Shown piece after piece: positions 35,685 through 47,097 of a stretch of DNA of 64,000 bases. The position numbers and the translations under genes are program-made. Numbering within the stretch: the first letter of the stretch is position 1; each line of letters starts with the position of its first letter. Origin of the DNA: Echiichthys vipera (taxonomy: Eukaryota; Chordata; Actinopteri; Perciformes; Trachinidae); assembly GCA_963691815.1 (NCBI GenBank), contig OY829655.1, forward strand, positions 12,160,279 through 12,224,278, read 5' to 3'. Under the pieces are notes generated by a model. The model was not told where the DNA came from. It ran no database searches and was given only the letters and a program-made list of their open reading frames with translations.

Positions 35685-35884
35685 TTCATATGATCATTCA
35701 CCATTGTTTTAAGTCATTCTTTGATAGATGGTAATTTAATAGACAACTAGATGAAAATCGTATGTATTATATCTTTAAGGCACCCACTTGCTAGGTTAGA
35801 ATATTCAAGGCTCACATTCACTACTGTGCAAACGTTTTAGCTACTGAGATGAGGTTGTGTAAGACCGTTTCATGTCACAGGTCA

Positions 35885-36250
35885 TACACCATGGCAAGAC
35901 TGAGCACAGCAACAAGACACATGGTAGTTATACTGCATCAAGCAAGGTAAAAAATAGATTTTAAAGTAGACTGGGGATTCAAGATGTGCTGTTCAAGCTC
36001 TTAAAACAAAGAAACTGGCAACCTTGAGGATCGTAGATGCAGTGGTCTGCCACGAAAACTTCTTCATCAAGCTTATTTCCCTTCAAAATCGGAAGATGTC
36101 CAGCAGTGCCATCAGCTCAGAACTGGCAGAAACCAGTGGGACCCAGGTACACCCATCTACTGTCCCGAGTAGACTGGCCAGAAGTGGTCTTCACGGAAGA
36201 GGTTCGGCCAAAAAAACATACCTTGAGAAACTACACACAAAGTTTTGACA
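35885..36250 (+). pseudogene. Tc1-like transposase N-terminal fragment (second family)
   Basis: Starting near ATG 35891, plus strand with frameshifts gives MARLSTATRHMVVILHQA, GDSRCAVQALKTKK, NLEDRRCSGLPRK, then MSSSAISSELAETSGTQVHP and RLARSGLHGRGSAKKTYL. This is the paired-type DNA-binding domain of a Tc1-like transposase with two helix-turn-helix parts. It stops where the Tc1 at 36253 begins; the catalytic domain is not found on its far side. Confidence 0.75.
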
Positions 36251-36252
36251 TA

Positions 36253-37716
36253 CAGTGCATCCGGAAAGTATTCACAGCGTTTCACTTTTTCCCCATTTTA
36301 TTACGTTACAGCCTTATTCCAAATTGTATTAAATTAATCTCTGTCCTCAAAATTCTACACATAATGCCCCATTATTATCACGCGAAAAAAGTTCTTGAGT
36401 TTTGAAAATGTATTAAAATTAGAAAACAAAGAAATCATATTTACATAAGTATTCACAGCCTTTGCTTAATACTTTGTAGAACCACCTTTGGCAGCCTCTA
36501 CAGCCTCAAGTCTTTTTGAATATGATGCCACAAGCTTGGCACACCTCTCTTTAGGCAGTTTTGCCCATTCTTCTTTGCAGTACCTCTCAAGCTCTATCAG
36601 GTTGGATGGGAGACGTCTGTGCACAGCCATTTTCAGATCTCTCCAGAGATAGTACTCTGGAGCAGGTTTTCATCCAGGATGTCTCTTTACATTGCTACAT
36701 TCATCTTTCCCTCTATCCTTACTAGTCTGCCAGTTCCTGCTGCTGAAAAACATCCCCATAGCATGATGCTGCCACCACCATGCTTGACTGTAGGGATGGT
36801 ATTGGCCTTGTGATGAGCAGTGCCTGGTTTCCTCCAAACATGACGCCTGGCATTCACACCAAAGAGTTCAATCTTTGTCTCATCAGACCAGATCATTTTG
36901 TTTCCCATTGTCTGAGAGTCCTTCAGGTACCTTTTGGCAAATTCCAGACGGGCTGCCTTGTGCCTTTTACTAAGGACTGGCTTTCGCCTGGCCTCTCTGC
37001 CATACAGGCCTCATTGGTGGATTGCTGCAGAGATGGTTGTCCTGCTGCAAGGTTCTCCTCTCTCCACGGAGGAACGCTGGATCTCTGACAGAGTGACCAT
37101 CGGGTTCTTGGTCACTTCCCTGACCAACGCCCTTCTCCCCCGATTGCTCAATTTAGACGGCCGGCCAGCTCTAGGAAGAGTCCTGGTGGTTCCAAACTTC
37201 TTCCATTTACGAATGATGGAGGCCACTGTGCTCATCGGGACATTCAAAGCAGCAGATCTTTTTCTGTATCCTTCTCCAGATTTGTACCTCGAGACAATTT
37301 TGTCTCTGAGGTCTACAGACAATTCCTTTGACTTCATGCTTGGTGTTTGCGCTCTGACATGCAGTCAACGGTGGGACCTTATATAGAGAGGTGTGTGCCT
37401 TTCCAAATCATGTCCAATCAACTGGATTTACCACAGGTGGGCTCGATTTAAGCTGTAGAAACATCTCAAGGATGATCAGTGGAAACAGGATGCACCTGAG
37501 CTCAATTTTGAGCTTCATGGTAAAGGCTGTGAATACCTACGTGAATGTGATTTCTTTGTTTTTTTAATTTTAATAAATTTTCAAAACTCTCAAGAAAACT
37601 TTTTTCACGTGGTCATAGTTGGGGACAGAGATTAATCTAATACAATTTGGAATAAGGCTGTAACGTAATAAAATGTGGAAAAAGTGAAACGCTGTCATTA
37701 GTTCCCGGATGCACTG
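36253..37716 (-). mobile_element. Tc1-like transposon, full ends, TA target
   Basis: Element of 1464 bp between TA dinucleotides at 36251-36252 and 37717-37718. Ends CAGTGCATCCGGAAAGTATT and, reversed, CAGTGCATCCGGGAACTAAT begin long inverted repeats (about 160 bp, with TTTATTACGTTACAGCCTTA and AATTAATCTCTGTCC-type sequence in both). TA duplication and these ends are diagnostic of Tc1/mariner. The enclosed transposase on the minus strand is defective. Confidence 0.95.
36466..37337 (-). pseudogene. Tc1-like transposase, catalytic core deleted
   Basis: From ATG at 37337: MKSKELSVDLRDKIVSRYKS begins the paired-type helix-turn-helix, AGRPSKLS the linker, and VTLSEIQRSSVERGE the second helix-turn-helix. 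WSDETKIELFG holds the first catalytic Asp (codon 36882-36884), followed by KHGGGSIMLWGCFSAAGTGR. Lesions: TGA at 37011-37013, TAA at 36687-36689, and a deletion near 36650 that joins ENLLQS to LWRDLKMAVHRR out of frame. That deletion removes the DPKHTA and PDLNPIE regions and with them the second and third catalytic residues. The C-terminus RLEAVEAAKGGSTKY ends at 36466. About 290 codons remain of a usual 340. It could move only with transposase from elsewhere. Confidence 0.9.
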
Positions 37717-37718
37717 TA

Positions 37719-38734
37719 CAGTACATTGAAATAAACCTGTACTAAAGTGCTACTTGAGTTGGATCAAAAAATTATGATAATGGTAGTACAACCTGTTTGT
37801 GCTATCAGCATAGTGAGTTTTAAAAAAAATAGCTTTACAGACAGAATAAGAATTCTTAATTTTGTAAACCACAACAAGCCTGTCTAATTGTTTTACTCCT
37901 ATGATGCTTGTCTTCATGTGTGTTTGGTAAGAGTCAGTGCATATAGTCCATATGTGGTCTAAAAGCCCATGATCTTTGTTGACTCTAGCTGAATTGAAAA
38001 CATATCCTGTCATATTGCCTATGATTTAGCAGAAAATGGACCGTGAATGTAAACCTGTGGCATTTCCTAGACTATTCTCAGTGCTGCTATTAATAGACAA
38101 CTGACCTTTTATTCCTCAACTACCTCGCCACGAAGAACCAAAGAGTAAAAAACAGGAGGATAAGGCGAATAAGGATGAAGAACATGAAGCAGCTATAAAT
38201 ATAACTATTGAAACTCTACAGTGAGAGCATATACGATTAAGCACTAAAATTCATACTATAAACTCAGAGTTGACCAATTCCTCTGGCATCATGACATGAA
38301 AATGTGGTTTCTCGGTTCTAACCACGGATGAGCCAATGAGCTCCAGGAGTGGACTGACTATTAGCCATCAGTGCCATCAGCAGCAAAATGTCATTGTCAA
38401 GGTGTGTGTTAACATAGTAGTGTATCCAAGTGTACTTAAGTCACAGTCTCTGTATGAGTGCTTCCTGTTCCGCAGAGCAGCGGACTTCTGATTCATGGCT
38501 CCATGCGATAGTGCCACTGAAGGAAGCCAAACACCATTCATCTGTTCAAGTGAATGTTGACTTTTTATCTCCGCAGGTGAGCTTTGATGAGGCATTAATG
38601 TTGTACTCCATGGACTTGAGATACATTGTTTTTTAGCAGTCTCTGTGGCGGTAAGGTGTAATTGCAGGTGAGTCTGTTCTTTCAGAGCCTCCATCTTATC
38701 ATGTTCATGGTCACTATGTGTGTTGACAAAATTT
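37719..38734. other. Non-coding stretch, nothing recognised
   Basis: No repeat family or exon could be named. An open frame on the minus strand (38377-38772) has no known motif. Confidence 0.45.
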
Positions 38735-38992
38735 TTTTTTTTTTCTCTTTTGTAAACTTTATTGACACACACTTACCAGTCTACTTCCAGTCCGTCCCCT
38801 ATATGTTACCCTCTTCAATACACACATACACACGTTTCTATTACACTTCTGACATTACTACTAGCCTGACTCAGAATTTGTAATTTCCTGTTTCCGATTA
38901 CAAGTGAATGCAGCAAAACCGTGATCTAAAGATTTAAAAATGAATTGAATCGTGAGGTTCTTGACAATACCCAGCCCTAATGAACATAATAT
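38735..38992. mobile_element. hAT-like repeat sharing sequence with 34431-35684
   Basis: CTTTTGTAAACTTTATTGAC, CCCCTATATGTTACCCTCTT, CTATTACACTTCTGACATTA and GCCTGACTCA are collinear with 34865-35010. The right end TTGACAATACCCAGCCCTA is a hAT-type terminus (reversed: TAGGGCTGGGTATTGTCAA). Confidence 0.6.
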
Positions 38993-40400
38993 ACGAGTGG
39001 TCCAGACATGTCAAGGGGTCGTGCAGATAGTTTTTTACTAATAGACTGTATATTTCATTACTTTGAAGCAATTTTGAGTTTAAAAATCTTATATTAATTA
39101 CACTTTATATTTATATGAGTCATATGTTTCTATCTCTTTTTTTATAACGATTCAAATTCTAATATATTTCTACATAGTAACAGATTCATTTAAATTGGAA
39201 AGAGAGCAAAAATGCTCTCCCTGTTTATTAGCTCAACAACCAGAGAGAAACGCAAGGAGAGGAGAATTCGGCACGAGCAGAAATGAGAGCAAAACAAAGG
39301 TTTTTCTCACTCTCTCTTACGTAAAGTGCACAAATATGCAGTTATTATATAGAGAAAAAACACTTCTTTCAAAGCAATCGTTTTCAGAAGAGTGTGTGGT
39401 ATTTTCAGTTGGGAAAAAAATGCTTTGGTGGGCAAACAGCCAGTTATCCTGAGTACTTGAACCTGTCTCAAATTGGTTCGATTGTATGAGCTTGGATTAA
39501 CCTTAATAGAACTGATTTAGTCCAGACTGATTTGTTATTCAAGTCAGGATTTGGACCTTAAGCCTCATTGTTCTTGTTCCGTTATGGGAAAGACCCAAGG
39601 ACCACATTTTTCCATGACACACACGCACGATGACTCAAAAGAGGAAAACAAAACAAGTGTTGCTGTTGCAGCAGGTAAAATGGGTGTAGGTTAAGAGAAA
39701 AGGAATGAAGAAAGAAAGAGAGGCAAGAGGAAAGGAAAGGAAAGAAATTAGAAAACGGAAGCCAAGACGGGTGGAATGAAAAAGAGGCAGAAACAAAAAA
39801 AAAACACAAAACCTCCCTCTCTTCCTTACTTTCTCTTTTTCACAACCTAGAAAGTAATTCACAGTCAATGAGACACAGAAAACCTAAGTAACAAAGGCTT
39901 CTCATCATGACAGAGGCAAACAAACTGCAGAGTAACATGGGGCGTCGGGTGCATTTCGTTTCCTCTTTGAATGGTACTGATCATTACATAGCAGTAAGGA
40001 AAAAAGTGGTCTTCTAACCAAACCAGAAATACTAGCTATAATGGAACCCTGAGGAAGGATGATGACTAATTAAAAGAAGGGGGGTCAAAAAGGCAAAATG
40101 AGACCACTGAAACACCACAGATGTCAGCTTGTGGATTTAGCCTATTATCAAATAGCCTACATGTATAGCCAACATGATACTGAAAGAGCAGTGAAACTAT
40201 ATTTACCATTTGCATATTATCTGCTATTATCTGCATATTATAAAGGGCATATGATGAAAAATAGTAGAAAGGGATTTTAAAGACATGTAGTTAGTAGGAT
40301 GTAATAAAATGTAGGAAAAATACAAGTGTCAGAAGAGAGAATACAGTACATGATAACGATAATGATGACAATTGTGTGGTCACATTATTAAGATTTATTC
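38993..40400. other. Non-coding stretch with adapter-like 14-mer and polypurine tract
   Basis: No gene seen. GAATTCGGCACGAG at 39264-39277 equals a well-known cDNA-cloning adapter. A purine-rich tract runs 39690-39800 (GAAAGAAAGAGAGGCAAGAG). Confidence 0.5.
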
Positions 40401-40760
40401 ATAGCCTAGTGTCAAACTTTGTACCTTTACAAACTGTATATACATTCCATCCCCGGACACGGGTCTGCCCACCACTCCCCACACCGACCTGCAGACTTTC
40501 AGGGACAGAGCCTTCAGCGTGGTAGGCCCCACCCTCTGGAGATCTCGTGGCAGAAATACATAATGCCATTTCCATGGATGGACATATTCATGACCCACCT
40601 GTTCACCATAGCCTATAAACTGTTTGATCCTGTAATTACTGATAAACATTGACACCATGCCACTATGCAATTTATTCAATTTTGTTCTGTTTATTCTGTT
40701 CTTGTGTTAGTTAACTTGTTCTGTTTTCATGTAAGGCTTCTTTGTTTCCCTTCAAAGGGG
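40400..40760 (+). mobile_element. CR1/L2-type LINE 3' end fragment
   Basis: Plus strand reads TDLQTFRDRAFSVVGPTLWR at about 40484-40543, matching the C-terminal TxLKTFGDRSFSHAAPRLWN pattern of CR1/L2-type ORF2 proteins, followed by THLFTIAYKLFDP-like sequence and a 3' end CTTCAAAGGGGCTATATAAT that resembles the usual GTGCTATATAAAT terminus. Too short to assign to the other L2 copies here. Confidence 0.6.
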
Positions 40761-42228
40761 CTATATAATCTAAGCTATTAATGGATATATGTGTAGTTGA
40801 GCAGGGTCCAGCGAAACACTTAAACACTTAAGACCATATTCAGGTGAACATAATCTTAAACTTAATGAAAAAAGCACAGTGCCCCCTCATTCATTTGCAT
40901 CCGGATTTGCATGTGATCGCACCATGTGGAAGTTTCCACAGTCAAAGGCAACCATGCAACAGTTAACATCGGCCCTTGGGTAATCCTTTGGAAAAAACAA
41001 GGGAAACACTCATTAAAGAGGTGTTGTGCAGGCTAAAGATAGAAGAAACAACATGAAGTGAATATCTAAAAAGTACTAACTACAATTAAAGGAAAATATA
41101 ATTTGCTATACATCATGCTGATTCTTAATAAATCCGTGGTAAACTACAGGGTAGAGCCATTAATTCTATTGACGTGCACCTTACAGGGGTGAGTGCTGTT
41201 TGTGGCTATGAGCAGCTTAATATTGCTGCAACATTCTTTTTGTGTCCCACTACCAAAGCGGCACTTTTGCTTGCTCATCTTTGGTGCCTGTAAAAACTTC
41301 CATCACTCTATTTTACAAATAGATGACTGCAAAATCCCATTATGTGTATTTCAATCAAAACCAAGTGAGTCATTAGGCAGGATGTATGTCTTGTTGGGAT
41401 TACGTGTGCATGTGCTCATATCCAAAGCAACGGGTGTGTTGATAACAAGCTCAAGTTTGAGAACAGCTTGGGGTAACAGTGGTGATAGAAATTATGTAAA
41501 TAGAGCAGGGTGTGCACAAATACACCCAACACTCTAAAACTGGGTAGCATCTGATTTTTGTCACTTTCTGTAGTAGTCATTTTGTTTGCAGGCCAATAGC
41601 ACAGTGTGACAACAACAAATGCCTAATTGATGACTATCTGATGTTTGTCTAACTGGCACTGCACACAGTGACCAGTCATTGTCCGCTCACGCTCTATTGG
41701 CCAAATTAGGTTTACTAATTGCTTGCTGCTGGTCATTGAACATGTGGCCGCTGATGTGAGAATATACAGTATATCCTAAAGTAGAGCTGTGGTCGCCCTC
41801 TCACCTAGCAACAAGCAGAGGACTGTTATGAACGCTGGCTCACTTATCTTGATTACTCAGCACTGTCAACAAACTCCTGGCAGGGGTCTTGAGTGCCTTG
41901 AGTTGATAAGGTGGGCACGCTGCAATATCAGCTTTAGTCGAGTCTATTGATATTCTTATTGTTGATATCACATACAGAGACAGTACGAATCAGTATCAAA
42001 GATATTTACCAGTTTATTAGGTACACATACACTACTTAAAATTAATGAGGTCTAATAGAACAGCCCCAGGACCTAGTAATGTCTCAAAAAGAATCTGGCA
42101 ATGACTTACAGTATTGCTGTTTAAGTGATACATTGTTCAAAACTGTCACGTTTTATAAAAAGCTGTTGATATCCTCCTCAACTCCTCTTCCTTTCTCCCT
42201 CTGTCTCTTACCTCATTGACTGTTATAA

Positions 42229-42288
<60 letters not shown>

Positions 42289-42880
42289 TCTCTGTTTTAT
42301 TTGCTATTTGCTCTCAATAAACCAAATCTCAGCATATTATGGTAATCTAGCCACAGGCAGGGGGAGGAGTTTCCCAGGAGACCACTGCAGAGCGCCTCAT
42401 TGCCAACCCACTGCGCCTAACCTGATGACATCATCACTATGCACCATTCACCAGAGCAGCACCAGTCCTGTTGTGATTAAATATATGACATTTTGGCACT
42501 GCAGATATTAACAAATAATACTGTTTAAAACAAATCACTATGCAACAGATTGTAGCAGTCTGTGTGCTGTATCTTTTGTGTTTCTTAGTCACTATGGCCA
42601 GTTTAAGTTCCCACCCAATGCAAAATCATGACTGAAAAAGTGATTAGTCACTCAAGAAATGCAAATCACACATGAGAGGGTGGAGTGAAGTTATCCAATA
42701 TGGTGTTTAGCTAGCTAGCTTCATTAGCAAGCTTCGAGAGTGAAGGAGTTAGTGTGTAGGAGGAAAGGAAGGCAAGAGAAATGTTTGCCCATATCGAGTG
42801 ATTGCATAAATTACACTAGAAGGGGTTGAGTACTCATACAGGTAAATCTATTTTTATTTAATATATATGCAGCTTTTCAG
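40761..42880. other. Non-coding stretch with CA microsatellite
   Basis: No coding exon recognised. A pure (AC)n run of 28 units lies at 42231-42286. CTAGCTAGCT-type short repeats occur at 42709-42720. Confidence 0.5.
42231..42286. repeat. (AC)n microsatellite
   Basis: 56 uninterrupted bases of AC repeat. Confidence 0.98.
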
Positions 42881-43055
42881 ACTTGAAATAGATGTCAACA
42901 TTTATCTGAATACCATGGCTCTTAGTCTATAGTTAGTCTGGCTAACTTTTAAGGTTAAAATTAGTCTAAAATGTTAAGACTAATCTCGCAGCAAAATTAC
43001 TGTAACATTGGTCTAACACTAAAGACCAGTCTAAGATTCATTTGGCTCCAGTTGT
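42881..43055 (-). mobile_element. Decayed MITE, same family as 60934-61159
   Basis: On the minus strand relative to the copy at 60934, blocks ACCATGG, TTAGGTTAAA-like, GCAGCAAAATTA and CACTAAAGACCAGTCTAA appear in the same order as in that element. The ends are eroded. Confidence 0.5.
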
Positions 43056-43242
43056 TATGGTCTACCTTCCTATAACTTTTTTTTTTTTACTTGCTTCCAT
43101 TTCTTACTCACTCGTCTGCCTATTTTTTCCTACATTTGAAACCAGCTATGATTAAAGCAATGCCTCAGTCAGCTTAATGCAGGCCTACATTATGTCTTTA
43201 AACACCAGTGTTTCAGTATTTCATCGCCGCTACAGAATTATT

Positions 43243-43413
43243 CTTTCATTCATTCATTCATCTTCAACCGCTTGTCCCTGTCGGGGTCGCGGGGGGCTGG
43301 AGCCGACCCCAGCTGACATCAGGCATGAGGCGGGGTCCACCCTGGACAGGATGCCAGTCTATCGCAGGGCACATAGAGACAAACAGAGACAGACAACCAC
43401 AGTCCAAAGACAT
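43243..43413 (-). mobile_element. SINE-like repeat with 14-bp target-site duplication
   Basis: Minus-strand copy of the 15418-15690 family, from AGTCCAAAGACAT (right) through CATCCTGTCCAGGGTGGACC and GCTGGGGTCGGCTCCAGCCC to an (AATG)n tail (left). The direct repeat GCTACAGAATTATT lies at 43229-43242 and 43414-43427, so this is an unmistakable target-primed insertion. 5'-truncated, 171 bp. Confidence 0.92.
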
Positions 43414-43427
43414 GCTACAGAATTATT

Positions 43428-44269
43428 TTAATCATATATAGTTATTTATTTATTTTTTAAACGAGGGAAGATTGGTGTCCTAAATGCACTCGAGCGTCAG
43501 ACTATCACATCTCATTAATGCCTTCTGTCCTTACTTATTCTTTGAATGTGTGGAGCAGGCTGTAAAATATGCGCGTGGAAAACATGTATATGTCTCGTGC
43601 ACTGCGTACTAAGCAGTGCTGTCACTTCAAAGGGTCCCTGTCTTCCCAAACCTGCAACACACACACAGCCAGGCACACAGACAGACACTCACTTCCTCCT
43701 CACTTATCTGGCCTGTAGAGTTACACAAACATATTGATTCAGTTTTTGTAGTAAAATGAGGAGGTCTCGTATAGACAACTGATCATTTCAACTTCATGAA
43801 TCAGCTGTTTTTCATCCATTGCCGCTCTGTACCATGCGGAAAACAAATAAATATTAACGGGTTGCGCTCGCAGCCAGTTAGTAAAATCAAAATCAATGTA
43901 CCCAAACTAATTTTATCGGACGCTCGTTCGTGTCGTATGCTGTTAGGACACGGTGCCCCATGCTGATCACAGATATCATCATTCACTGATGAGAAGACTC
44001 CTGCAATTTCATTTGAGTAGCACAATAACGTAACAGCAAATGTAATCAATTGATTGGAACACGTGACTGACGCACGGAAGATTTAATCTCAGACAATATG
44101 CAGATTCGCTCTGATACAGTTACTAACTGCTAGTGAGGCTACATTACCTTCATTAAAGAAACAGCATAAACATACGTTACTTTATCAACAGTAACACTGG
44201 TAAAAGGCCAGTGCAATCTGTTTTTCATTAGTTTGCTCCTTAAAATGAAATGACAAACCGTAATTTGAC
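43428..44269. other. Non-coding stretch, nothing recognised
   Basis: No repeat or exon identified; ordinary AT-rich sequence. Confidence 0.45.
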
Positions 44270-45146
44270 TAGGGTCGTCACGATACTAGAATTTCAAAGT
44301 CGATACCGATACCCTTGAGAATACTCATTCTCACAATTTTCGATACTACAGGGAGAAAATTACAAAAAATTGAGGCAGAACTTTTTAAAATTAACGATTA
44401 GAAAAATACAAACATCAATAACAACACTCTTAAAAAGTTTTCTGACATATTGAAAATAAGAAAAAAACACAACTGTAGGGTGTATTTAAATATGACAAAT
44501 ATGGTCGCACTCCTGTTTGTTTTATTCTGTTGTACAGCTCAGGGATTTCTGTGTAAATACAATGATTCCATGAAGGAGTTTAACCTTGGATTCAGTTGGT
44601 GAATCAGTTTTCTCCACATTGTAAACAGGGATCTGGTCCATGCTAATGCATTCAGCTACAATCCTGTTTATCTTCTGTGTTTCTGGTGACTTTGCACCAT
44701 ATTATCTTTGCTGATTACATAGAGTTCGTATAGCAGGCTGCCACTGTTATTTTTCAGTAGTTGACTTTTCAAACATGTTATTGTGTCATCCTGTTAAAAT
44801 AAGGTCTCAACGTTAGACGGACAGGACTGATGATGTCAGCTGCTTAGCTCCCCTGTTAACATTACTGTTTATTATTAGACGCTAGCTGCTTGAAGCCTTT
44901 CCCTGGTCATTAGCCTCGTAGGCTAAATACTTCCAAACGACACTTTTGCTTTGTTCATTTTCTACTAAAACTTGCTCAGAGAGACGAGATGTAGCTTCTG
45001 TCTGGGTGACGTTACGCATCAACTGGAGGAGGCGGAGGATGCACTATTGATGGCCAAAGTATTGATACTTTTGCAAGTTAGTAACTAATCCAATACTCAT
45101 TTTTAGTATCGATTATTTTCCGAGTATCAATTTTTTTGACAACTTA
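44270..45146. mobile_element. hAT-like non-autonomous element
   Basis: Left TAGGGTCGTCACGATACTAG and right, reversed, TAAGTTGTCAAAAAAATTGA form eroded inverted ends; GTCGATACCGATACCC and TTAGTATCGATTATTTTCCG are the typical subterminal motifs. The flanking 8-mers do not match. No transposase is readable in the roughly 0.9 kb between. Confidence 0.6.
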
Positions 45147-46008
45147 CTTAACAAGTCATTGACAAAAGTGCTTTTCTTTCGAAGCAACCACACTCCATAT
45201 ATATTAAGATATACTGATCATACTGAAGAACACAAATACACATACCCTACATACAAGCAGTCACTCAGAAAAACATTCATGCCTACACACCACACACTGT
45301 TTAAAAGGTACCTCCCACAGAGGTCCCACATAACAACAGTCCCACACAGTCAATCAATAGTGTCATCTGAATCTTTGACTCTGAGCCCACAGTTGAACAA
45401 TACAGATTTCTTAGCAGGAACAAAATATATATTTCTGCTAAATAATGATGCATTGCTACGGTAGAAGACACCATCTACAGTATTGGGTCAGTCACAGCAG
45501 ACAAATATAAAAGAGACAGGGTGCTAGCTTGAAATTGCTTGTTTTGACACGTTGCCCCACCCTGGAGACACTGGGTGAGAAAATTGAATTCTGGTGAAAT
45601 TATGATATATCCTTGGTTGGTTGTGTATGCAACCTTAACATAGCGTTGATACAGACTAAAAGCAAAAGACAGTGCTATTCTACCATCATAGAAATGGAGA
45701 TTGAGAAATTTCTGCAATGACTACCACTGCACTGTATACAGTACCAACACAAAGGGAGGAACATGACAACGCATTATAAGAGCAAATTAGAGGGGGAAAA
45801 AAACAAAATAGGACCATGACTCAAGATGGCAGTTGGACGTTTCTAGCCCTTGGAAGAAAAGGCAGAACATTCAGGCTGTGAAGGACAGAGGAAGGTTGAA
45901 TTGAAAAAATAAGCAGAAATAAGGGAGGAAAGGTTCTCTAGACAGAAAGCGATGGTGGGCAAGGCAGAATGAGAAAAAGTAAAATAGAGTGTGTATGTGA
46001 CAGCATTC

Positions 46009-46052
<44 letters not shown>

Positions 46053-46999
46053 GAGAGATAGAGTGACAGGTCGCATGGGAGCAGATGAAGGTGTGTGCAG
46101 CATGTCAATACAAATCAAACAAAAAGTCACTCAGGGGCTTCCATCCAGCTGAAATCGCAGCCTTGCTTCATAGTCAGGCATTCTTTAGAGAGATACTCCT
46201 ATTCTCTGACTCTCGCCTTCCCTTTCAAGTATTTAAACAATGTCAGATCTTCCTCTGTCAATTTTCTTTTTTTTTCTGTTTCTTTCAGCAGAGAAATCAC
46301 CATGGTCCATCTATTATGCCTGCAGGGCCAGCAGTGCTGCTGCTGCAGCATCAATAAGTGCTTGCTTCCCTAAAGGCATACTGGTAACCCTGCATGTTTA
46401 TGAGGGTGTAATCTCCTACCTTGGTTGCACTCACATGTCCTCTCTCATCCCTGTGACCGGGTGACCCAGGGGATGGGCTGTTGGATGGACAGTTCTGATC
46501 CTGCGACATGACAGTCGAGCAACATGAAATGACAGGGCTGAGAATTAGAGGATATGGGGGGAAGGGTGGAGGAAGCAAGGCCCCTGCCACACAGTAGCAG
46601 TGCCACAGGTTTATGAAGAAGTAGGAAAACTTTACATTCCTGGCCCCATTTGGTGTTATGGCTGGTGTGATCCCATTGCAAGATGGTCTCTAGTAAATTA
46701 TGCTTGTACTAATAACAGCAATAATAATAAAAATAATAATAATAATAGTAATAATAATAACAATTTGAGACTAACGGCTGTCCTGTCTAACAAAGATCAC
46801 CAAAACATTTATAGCATAATGTGAGCACTCATTTAGTTTTGTTTTTTCTTAAATATATAATGTGCAATAATAAAGGGTGGCAAAAGCCTGGCAATCTATT
46901 TATAAATACATACATATTTGTTTTATGTATGCATAGTTGTCTAGTGTGTCTCCGGTATGGAATAAGGAAGGAAGTGAGCAGATGAGAGCTAAAGGATAC
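45147..46999. other. Intronic stretch just downstream of the tomosyn exon
   Basis: No second tomosyn exon could be found. Contains a GA microsatellite (46012-46059), an AAT-rich run (46722-46760) and several open frames without motifs (for example 46351-46590 and 46445-46681 minus). Confidence 0.5.
46012..46059. repeat. (GA)n microsatellite
   Basis: GA repeat with one GC interruption at 46040. Confidence 0.95.
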
Positions 47000-47097
47000 A
47001 TCCGTACACCACCTGTCCTTGAACCAATGGCCAGGATCTTCTGCACAGGGTCAAAGGCCAAAGCAGTGGGCTGGTAAGGGAAACCATGACGCACCGT
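47000..47097 (-). CDS. stxbp5: Tomosyn (syntaxin-binding protein 5 family) internal exon, partial gene
   Basis: The minus strand encodes TVRHGFPYQPTALAFDPVQK followed by ILAIGSRTGGVR and a split AT- codon: 32 codons plus 2 bases. This matches the start of the first WD40/Lgl-type repeat of tomosyn, which I remember as TVRHGFPHQPTALAFDPVQK in vertebrates. Tomosyn is a cytosolic WD40 protein with a C-terminal SNARE-like motif; it binds syntaxin and SNAP25 and restrains vesicle priming. The acceptor is a pyrimidine tract ending CAG (CAG at 47098-47100). The donor is AT|GTATCC (GT at 46998-46999), weak because +5 is not G. The split codon starts AT, which fits the Ile of STXBP5 (RTGAIRI) better than the Leu of STXBP5L, so I prefer stxbp5. 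Lgl proteins are less similar at this segment. Neighbouring exons were not found, so both flanking introns are long. Family assignment is firm; the choice of paralog is inference. Confidence 0.85.

Noticed and set aside
45147..46999. Search for the next tomosyn exon (encoding a GRPGVDCYCQHESG-like segment) on the minus strand below 46999
   Set aside because: Nothing resembling it was found here or further left by eye; a profile search (tblastn with tomosyn) would decide.
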